A DNA stretch of 12,175 nucleotides, taken from NCBI GenBank assembly GCA_034696485.1, contig JAQIWT010001145.1, forward strand, positions 1-12,175, read 5' to 3'. Shown here in pieces: positions 7,261-12,175 of the stretch (positions within the stretch are counted from its first letter, which is position 1; the number at the start of each line of letters is the position of its first letter). The translations under genes were made by a program, and so were the position numbers. The DNA is from Isohypsibius dastychi. Its lineage: Eukaryota; Tardigrada; Eutardigrada; Parachela; Isohypsibiidae. The notes under the pieces are model-generated. The model worked only from the letters and a program-made list of their open reading frames with translations, was not told the DNA's origin and made no database searches.

Positions 7261-8041
7261 TCTACAGTAACTCTCATTGTTGAAAATGAGGCGGCTCTCT
7301 TTCCTGAGTGATATTCATTTTACACATGGTTTTTTCATGATTCTATATTCTAGCCTTGGCTCATAGGAACTATGTCCCCCTTGGTGATAAAAAAACTGTC
7401 ACCAAAATTTTAGACTATAGCCATACTGCCGCGACTTGAAAGTTCTTCTGATCGATTCATGGGATGAACTTTGTGCCAGGTGACCTTTTCTCACCTTCAG
7501 GTCACGGTCGTGCAGTGCGTTTATTGGTTCCGGAACGGAGGATTGCTGCCTCGGGGTCAGTCGTCAACCTAGAGCTTTCGTTATACATTACTTGTTTTTC
7601 ACAAGGTCGCTGGAGCCTTTGTGGACAGGGCATAATCTAGATATATGTTTCTCAGCTGAGACACAAAATTTTGCTTGAAATTCGAACATAAACCCGATTT
7701 GAAGTTTGCTTCTTCGTGAGAATCGTCAGGCGTGAACCGACTTGAGTTCATACAAAACCACTGAAAAATACCCTATTTAACTTAGCATAATAGAGTCACT
7801 TCCAAATCTAAAGTACCTACAGGCGTGATTTCATCCGCACCAGCGCGGAAGCGCAAGATGGCATCGTATCATACTGAGTTGTTGTTCATAACAAACAGCT
7901 GGATTCATGTTTTCATTCGGTTTCATCGATGTAGACAATGGAATGTTACGTGAATCGAGTGCCTTTTTTGTCCCCCCCCCCCCCCCCTTGTGAACTTTCA
8001 ATCGTTCAACGATTTCGTGCGCCCAAAAGTTCTTCCAAAAA
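7261..8041. other. No recognisable gene
   Basis: I find no domain or coherent frame on either strand. A GTGACC/GGTCAC inverted pair occurs at 7480-7505, and a C16 tract preceded by CCTTTTTTG sits at 7972-7987. If the cyclase relic once had its N-terminal lobe here, it is no longer legible. Confidence 0.5.
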
Positions 8042-8830
8042 GTGAACATTTTCCGCGATCAATGGCAAGAGGTGAAGACCATGTTTCAAACTATCATGAA
8101 TTGTTATACGCAGGGAGATTTTCTGCAGATTAGTTGCGTTTATCATCGCTCACGGAAACCGTATTCCTTCGATAATGGCCAGCTTCTCGAATTCGATGAT
8201 GTTCTGTTTGACATTGTTGACCCTTTAGCTTGCGGCTGCTGATCTTGAGATGACGAATGGAGATAAGGTATGACTAGTTATGCGGCAACCACGTTGATAA
8301 CTCAGTCTTATTATTCTTCAAGGTGTACTTCGCGTTAGATCTCTTCACAAGGCCGAAGTTTTTGGGTAATACATGGATTGCCTGATTATCGAATCACTGA
8401 CTATAATGTGATCATTCATCTTGCAGGGAACGTCTCATGGAACACCAACAACTTCGACAGCAGAGACGAGATTGGTTCGCAGAATGGTTAATATTTGCAA
8501 AGGGCCGCCAAGATATCTTTGTCAGGTTGCACGTCTTGCATTTCGCACACTTTTTACCATTTCTTTGCGGAGAGAGTCGTCCATTGAATATCTGAATCTT
8601 ACTACAGAGGTCAAGCGCATTTCAGGTGAAAGTTACGGGAATAAGTATAACCAAGATGAAGAGGTAAGGAGACTACATGAGTGGAGCGTCTCAGTACGAT
8701 CGTAACAACAATCTTGCAGGTTAACCCGTTTGCCATGGCTTATTATGACGCTTTGATGATATATGAAGCGGTGAGCGCATTCATGACATGACTCGAATTT
8801 GATTTGAGTTTTCTTTTCCAATATGCTTTT

Positions 8831-8869
8831 TGTCCATCCCCCCCCCCCAAGGGGGGGGGGGGGTGGACA
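8831..8869. repeat. C-tract/G-tract hairpin, copy 4, with TGTCCA arms
   Basis: C11-AA-G13 is bracketed by TGTCCA (8831-8836) and its reverse complement TGGACA (8864-8869). The whole 39-bp segment is one hairpin apart from a T bulge. It is the most complete member of the C/G hairpin family and may show the original ends of the element. Confidence 0.75.
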
Positions 8870-8906
8870 GTCCGTCTATCCAAAAGGGAGCCAGGCAGAC
8901 CTAATC

Positions 8907-9034
8907 GTTAAAACTTTTAAAAAGTTAATCCCATTGGTCGGTTGGTCGGACCCCCAATGGTAAGCAAGGCTGAAGCCACGCCTCCCCAAATATACCCATA
9001 GACTTATATGTTAAAAAGTTTTAAAAGTTTAAAC
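8907..9034. repeat. AT-rich inverted repeat pair
   Basis: The left arm GTTAAAACTTTTAAAAAG (from 8907) and the right arm at 9010-9034 are imperfect reverse complements enclosing about 80 bp. Inside, CCATTGG (8931-8937) and CCAATGG (8954-8960) form a second inverted pair around two GGTCGG words. The nested layout resembles a small non-autonomous element. Confidence 0.45.
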
Positions 9035-9093
9035 CCGACCCCCCAGGGTTCCATACTCCCCCCTCGCCTGCGTTAAGTACGATACGCTACCTT

Positions 9094-9326
9094 AAACGAC
9101 GTACGTACCCCGAATGACGTACGTACCCAAAATTACATACGTACAAAAAAAGACGTGCGTACGTACCCCGAATGACGTACGTACCCAAAATTACGTACGT
9201 ACAAAAAAAGACGTGCGTACGTACCTGAAATGACGTACGTACCCAAAATCACGTACGTACACGAAAAGACGTGCGTACGTACCCCGAATGGCGTACGTAC
9301 CCAAAGTTACGTTTGTACACGAAACG
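9094..9326. repeat. 58-bp nested GTACGTAC tandem array
   Basis: Four units start at 9111, 9169, 9227 and 9285, each exactly 58 bp from the last, with the fourth decaying after about 9320 and a partial copy before 9111. Each unit has three subunits of about 19 bp, each ending in a GTACGTAC-type palindrome and separated by CCCAAAATT, AAAAAAAG and CCCGAATG spacers. Some subunits carry ACATACGTAC or GTGCGTACGTAC variants that recur at the same place in successive units, so the 58-bp higher-order unit was amplified after the variants arose. Confidence 0.9.
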
Positions 9327-9400
9327 ACCGGAAGTGACGAAAAAAACATGATGCTTAGAAGACGGGCCACTGAATGAGAGATAAATTCAGGGTGGACATG

Positions 9401-9424
9401 ATAATCTGACATATGTCAGATTAT
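9401..9424. repeat. Perfect 24-bp palindrome
   Basis: ATAATCTGACAT is followed immediately by its exact reverse complement, with no spacer. It sits 55 bp upstream of the exon that begins at 9479, inside the expanded intron. It could be a cruciform, a dimeric protein binding site or the collapsed terminus of an inserted element. Confidence 0.85.
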
Positions 9425-9616
9425 AAGGAAAAATTCCATTTTTACGCAGGTATATTTTCGATACTGGACGGTTCACAGGTGCTGAATGAAAGTAGCACAA
9501 CTGGTGGAGATCCCCGTGACGGCCAGTTTCTAAGCAAGCTGATGTGGAACCGCACCTTCGTCATTCTGGGTAGAAACATTTTCATCAATGCAAATACGTA
9601 CTGCAAATCAGACTTT

Positions 9617-9712
9617 GAATCATCGGGCTTTGAAATTTGAATCATCATTTTTATCATCGGGCTTGGAATCAAATGGACATCGACTACCACGACATGGACA
9701 TCGACACTCGGC
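9617..9712. repeat. Short internal duplications in the cyclase relic
   Basis: TTTGAATCATC occurs twice about 19 bp apart, with ATCATCGGGCTT also repeated. ATGGACATCGAC then recurs at 9673 and 9694, each time followed by CTACCACGA or TACCACGA. These slippage-like duplications coincide with the place where the reading frame of the last cyclase exon changes, so they probably caused the first frameshift. Confidence 0.6.
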
Positions 9713-9854
9713 TACCACGAGGGCCCTTACACCATCACAGGACCATGAGAGTAAAATTCGACCAATTTCCTGGCGAACCCGGAATTTCATCCACCGAATA
9801 AGCCTCCGTGTGGATATCGTGGAAAAGAGGGGTGCAAGAATGACATCGTCCAAC

Positions 9855-10786
9855 CGTTCCGGTTCGAAATGTCGTCCTCTGGATCACTTAAATCAGTAGC
9901 GTGAATACAGTGGTGGAAAATGGATACAGGGCAGTCCAACTTCAATCCACACGGAGAGTTCTTCATTTTTCAGCCTGAATATGATGTTTCTCAGTTCTGC
10001 GTCTTTGGTTACCATGTACTCATCTGATTCAGCCGAGAAAAGAGACATGATGCCTACCGATTGAATATAGACATTGCAAGTCGCGGTTTGGACCAATCAG
10101 TCACCCTAAAACTGGACTGAATCAGCTGAACTCGCGTAGCTGATCCGGTCTAGTCAGTCAGCAAAATCGCGATTTTTGCTGACTGATCGGATAGCTGATC
10201 AGGGTACCAGCGCGGCTTGCAATGTCTATAATGTGGAGCTGACGAAACTGGAAAATCTTAAGAGCCATACTTATTGGAAGGAAGCTTGCGACACCGGAGA
10301 CACTTGCGACACATGGGTTTATGGACCATTAAGATAAGACTCGGCAGGACCGAGTGATAGTTCCCACTAGCAATGTTGTGATAGATGGCTCCTCCTTCTT
10401 GCGGTTGCTAGCATTAACCACCAGAATGGTGATTACAAGTTCGGAAATTGCAGTTGAAAGGGATGAAGAAAAATGTAAAAACTGGAGACCCCGCGGAGAT
10501 CTCACAATATCACCTACGGTCGGTCATACTGTTGACTGTTACGCAGGTCGTTTTTAAATTGGAACGTGATCGTTGCTTTATGAAAACAAAATACCAGAAC
10601 TGATAATAGTTGTATGCAAGAAAAAGTACCTTCGAAATAAAAAAGCTCCCATCACCAATAAATGATCTCCACCCAATTGAATTACTCACTCCAAACCGCA
10701 TTACTTCACATTATTCTCGCTTTACCAACTTCAAACAAATTAAAGGAAGCGGTATTTCTCCGTTCAGCAGGATGATCAATGAGCTA
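9855..10786. other. Gene-free stretch between cyclase relic and F-box gene
   Basis: No recognisable domain on either strand. It contains the imperfect palindrome at 10132-10204, a direct repeat of CTTGCGACAC (about 10284 and 10300) and a small hairpin ACTCGG-CAGGA-CCGAGT at 10339-10355. The right end should include the 3' untranslated region of the minus-strand F-box gene. Confidence 0.5.
10132..10204. repeat. Imperfect palindrome, family A copy 2
   Basis: A core of AGTCAGCAAAATCG (10156-10169) and CGATTTTTGCTGACT (10170-10184) is a near-perfect spacer-free palindrome with one extra T. Outside it, TAGCTGATCCG on the left and CGGATAGCTGATC on the right continue the pairing imperfectly, for a stem of about 33 bp. 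Architecture and key words match the palindrome at 1026-1100. Confidence 0.7.
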
Positions 10787-11970
10787 CTACAAGCTCTCCA
10801 GAGCGGAGATCCACTTTCGCAGGCCCGTTCGCAGAGCTTGCACCGCATGTTTGGAAACATGTCCTCCATAAGCGATCGTCGTCAATGCCGCAGTCCAATC
10901 AAAACTATTCACGTAGCCCCTGAAATAAAAATGAACTTGAAACTGGAGGAAACCACCCTACGATTTTTTACCTATTATAACCGGAGATACGGTCAGCCAA
11001 ACGGTGAATACGTTCCCCATCGATGGTAAGGCGTCTTTCGAATTCGCGCAATACATCCGCTTCTTTCTCTGTAAGCGGCCCGTGCTCGGCAAGAAACATG
11101 TTTGCTATCTGGTCGGGTATTTTGTCCAAATTGTCCAACCGTAATTCCTCAAAATACAGCGTAGAGGATCCAGACCTCGGAAACCAGACGCTAACTTCAA
11201 TATTCGAGCGAATTATCCGGGTTTTGGTTTTGTTTGCCATCAAGCGGCATCCACTCTGAGGCTCGCAGTTAACAATACAATCAGATAAAACGATGTCAAC
11301 TTTGGAGCCATCTGCACCAGCAATTCCAAGTTGTACCCGAATTTCATCGAGTCCACACAACATGATCCTCCGTTTCGACCGATCGCCTTCGCAGCTGCGA
11401 GTGCGACTTAAAGATCGATTTGTTTTTGGCCAGTCCATTAGAGATGAATATCCCCTCAAATGCAGACTCTTCAGGTCGGGTTTGACCAAGCGGCAAAATT
11501 TCGCTATCCAGTCCCTGCGAGATGGTTGCAGGTAGTTGTTCCAAAACAGGAAGCTGATCGGAGGCAGATCGATTTGGAGATGAGTTCGAAACTTTCTGGT
11601 TCCTCGAATAATTTGCATCCATATTTTGCAAACGCTAGAAGCAATAGCGAAAGATGATAATGTTGACAAGAAAACTGCTTTTGAACAAATCACCTCTCAA
11701 TTTTCTTGAGATTGAAGGAATCGAGCTTCCCAAAAATAATTTTCATAACCTCCTGTGGGAGAACGTTGATGTTACTGGAAAAGAAAGATGGGATTATATT
11801 CACGGATCTGCGTTGTGAAGAGCAAGTGAAGCGCAATGAAACTGCTCGTCAAAAATATTTCAGTCGGCAAGCATGTTGACGGTACATGCAAACACTCACG
11901 ATGCAACCACGGCGCGAAGATTTCGGGAAACTTTCGAGACTGCATCATCTCCAGAATGCTCCTCGTCCAT
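10787..11970 (-). CDS. F-box protein, four-exon model
   Basis: Proposed coding blocks on the minus strand are 11970-11900, 11774-11694, 11634-10972 and 10919-10787. Introns of 125, 59 and 52 nt have GT-AG ends (donors GTGAGT, GTGATT, GTAAAA; acceptors TTTCCAG, CTTCTAG, TTTCAG), and all phases agree, giving 315 residues. The start ATG at 11970 precedes an acidic leader, then an F-box at about residues 27-56: INVLPQEVMKIIFGKL, SFNLKKIESVCKIW. F-box proteins bind Skp1 and present substrates to SCF ubiquitin ligases in cytosol or nucleus. After the F-box come HLQIDLPP, a stretch with KPDLKSLHLRG, and an acidic-basic helical end near residues 240-272 (EHGPLTEKEADVLREFERRL), probably a substrate-binding region not assignable to a known repeat. 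If the last intron is not spliced, translation stops at 10968 and the protein has 272 residues. The fourth exon is the weakest part; the first three blocks are well supported. Confidence 0.7.
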
Positions 11971-12175
11971 CACGACTTTCTCCTTTGAAACAGATTCAAA
12001 CAAAACACCAGACTGCTTTTTCTCCACACAGCTGCTCCGGCAGATGATGAATGTCTGAGGAATAAATGAGAATTTCAAGTGCAGTAAGTTTAATGCGCTT
12101 GTTGAAACGAGATCAACTTCAAATGAGAATCAAAACAAAGACCAAACAAGTCCGCGATGCAGAAACGCAACGGCG

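Larger units (their letters stand above)
8771..9478 (+). other. Expanded intron of the cyclase relic
   Basis: The donor GTGAGC follows GAAGCG at 8770 and the acceptor CACAG ends at 9478. Both flanking exons are in phase 0, so YEA joins VLNE as expected for this domain. At 708 nt it is more than ten times the length of the other introns. It contains a C/G hairpin, a long AT-rich inverted repeat, a 58-bp tandem array and a 24-bp perfect palindrome, which account for most of the growth. Confidence 0.6.
8042..9853 (+). pseudogene. Receptor guanylyl cyclase, ligand-binding domain relic
   Basis: Exon-like blocks spell the C-terminal half of the extracellular ANF-receptor type domain of a membrane guanylyl cyclase, which makes cGMP when its ectodomain is engaged. 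Blocks in order: 8042-8228, with FDDVLFDIVDPLA near its end; 8229-8267, AAADLEMTNGDK; 8323-8365, VYFALDLFTRPKFL; 8427-8474, GNVSWNTNNFDSRDEI; 8526-8663, AFRTLFTISLRRES and EYLNLTTEVKR; 8720-8770, NPFAMAYYDALMIYEA; 9479 onward, GGDPRDGQFLSKLMWNRTF; and near 9780-9840 the juxtamembrane PPNKPPCGY...C. Introns of 55, 61, 56 and 708 nt have GT-AG ends and mostly agreeing phases. Damage: a deletion or TAG fuses the first two blocks; the join at 8474/8526 is off by one base; and the last exon changes frame twice, around 9615-9670 and 9778-9782. No transmembrane, kinase-like or cyclase domain follows. I judge it a pseudogene; a badly assembled functional gene is less likely. Confidence 0.75.

Noticed and set aside
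8475-8525. Clean 51-nt intron between the WNTNNF block and the AFRTLF block
   Set aside because: Ends are GT-AG, but the join is off by one base, so it was kept only as part of a damaged gene model.
9094-9326. Possible CRISPR array
   Set aside because: There are no unique spacers: the whole 58-bp unit repeats. The context is a eukaryotic intron with no cas genes.
9191-9412. Minus-strand open frame with repeated YVR words
   Set aside because: The peptide repeats are a by-product of the GTACGTAC tandem array.
9861-9872. GGTTCGAAAT resembling a tRNA B box
   Set aside because: There is no A box or cloverleaf at the right distance, and the bases belong to the last cyclase exon block.
10610-11029. 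Plus-strand open frame of about 139 codons
   Set aside because: It overlaps the end of the minus-strand F-box gene, has no ATG start and no recognisable domain; it is likely an antisense shadow.
11023-11535. Plus-strand open frames opposite the F-box exon
   Set aside because: They are complementary to a well-supported exon and have no family features.

Overview
The window looks like nuclear DNA of an invertebrate animal. The legible genes are eukaryotic, with short GT-AG introns of about 51-59 nt, and belong to families that expand in animal genomes: rhodopsin-like 7TM receptors, receptor guanylyl cyclases and F-box proteins. The single-exon receptor, the cyclase ligand-binding motifs and the F-box protein together most resemble what I know of tardigrades such as Hypsibius. 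That assignment is an inference of moderate strength; another ecdysozoan is possible. There is no sign of prokaryotic organisation.

Layout. Positions 1-2165 hold no convincing gene, only short palindromes and C-tract/G-tract hairpins. Positions 2170-2545 (+) are a decayed piece of a fungal-type amino acid permease with two in-frame stops, a family animals do not normally carry. Positions 2830-3190 (-) read as an unrecognised, broken coding stretch. Positions 3311-3652 (-) resemble the last two membrane segments of a 7TM receptor. Positions 3700-5047 are repeats and hairpins without a gene. An intact single-exon 7TM receptor lies at 5048-6001 (-). Its upstream flank and 5' coding part recur at about 6490-7260 as a degraded paralog. 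Positions 7261-8041 show nothing recognisable. Positions 8042-9853 (+) are the extracellular domain of a receptor guanylyl cyclase, spread over at least six exon-like blocks, with frameshifts and a fused block. One of its introns has grown to 708 nt and carries a nested 58-bp tandem array, a long inverted repeat, a C/G hairpin and a perfect 24-bp palindrome. Positions 9855-10786 contain a large imperfect palindrome and no gene. Positions 10787-11970 (-) are a multi-exon F-box protein gene.

The genes do not form a pathway. Two are probably working (the 7TM receptor and the F-box gene). The others are broken copies from chemosensory or signalling families, plus a probable transferred fungal gene. 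The region reads as a birth-and-death zone for receptor genes, littered with palindromic repeats that may be small non-autonomous elements. The most unusual item is the permease relic. The most unusual DNA structure is the GTACGTAC array inside the cyclase intron.
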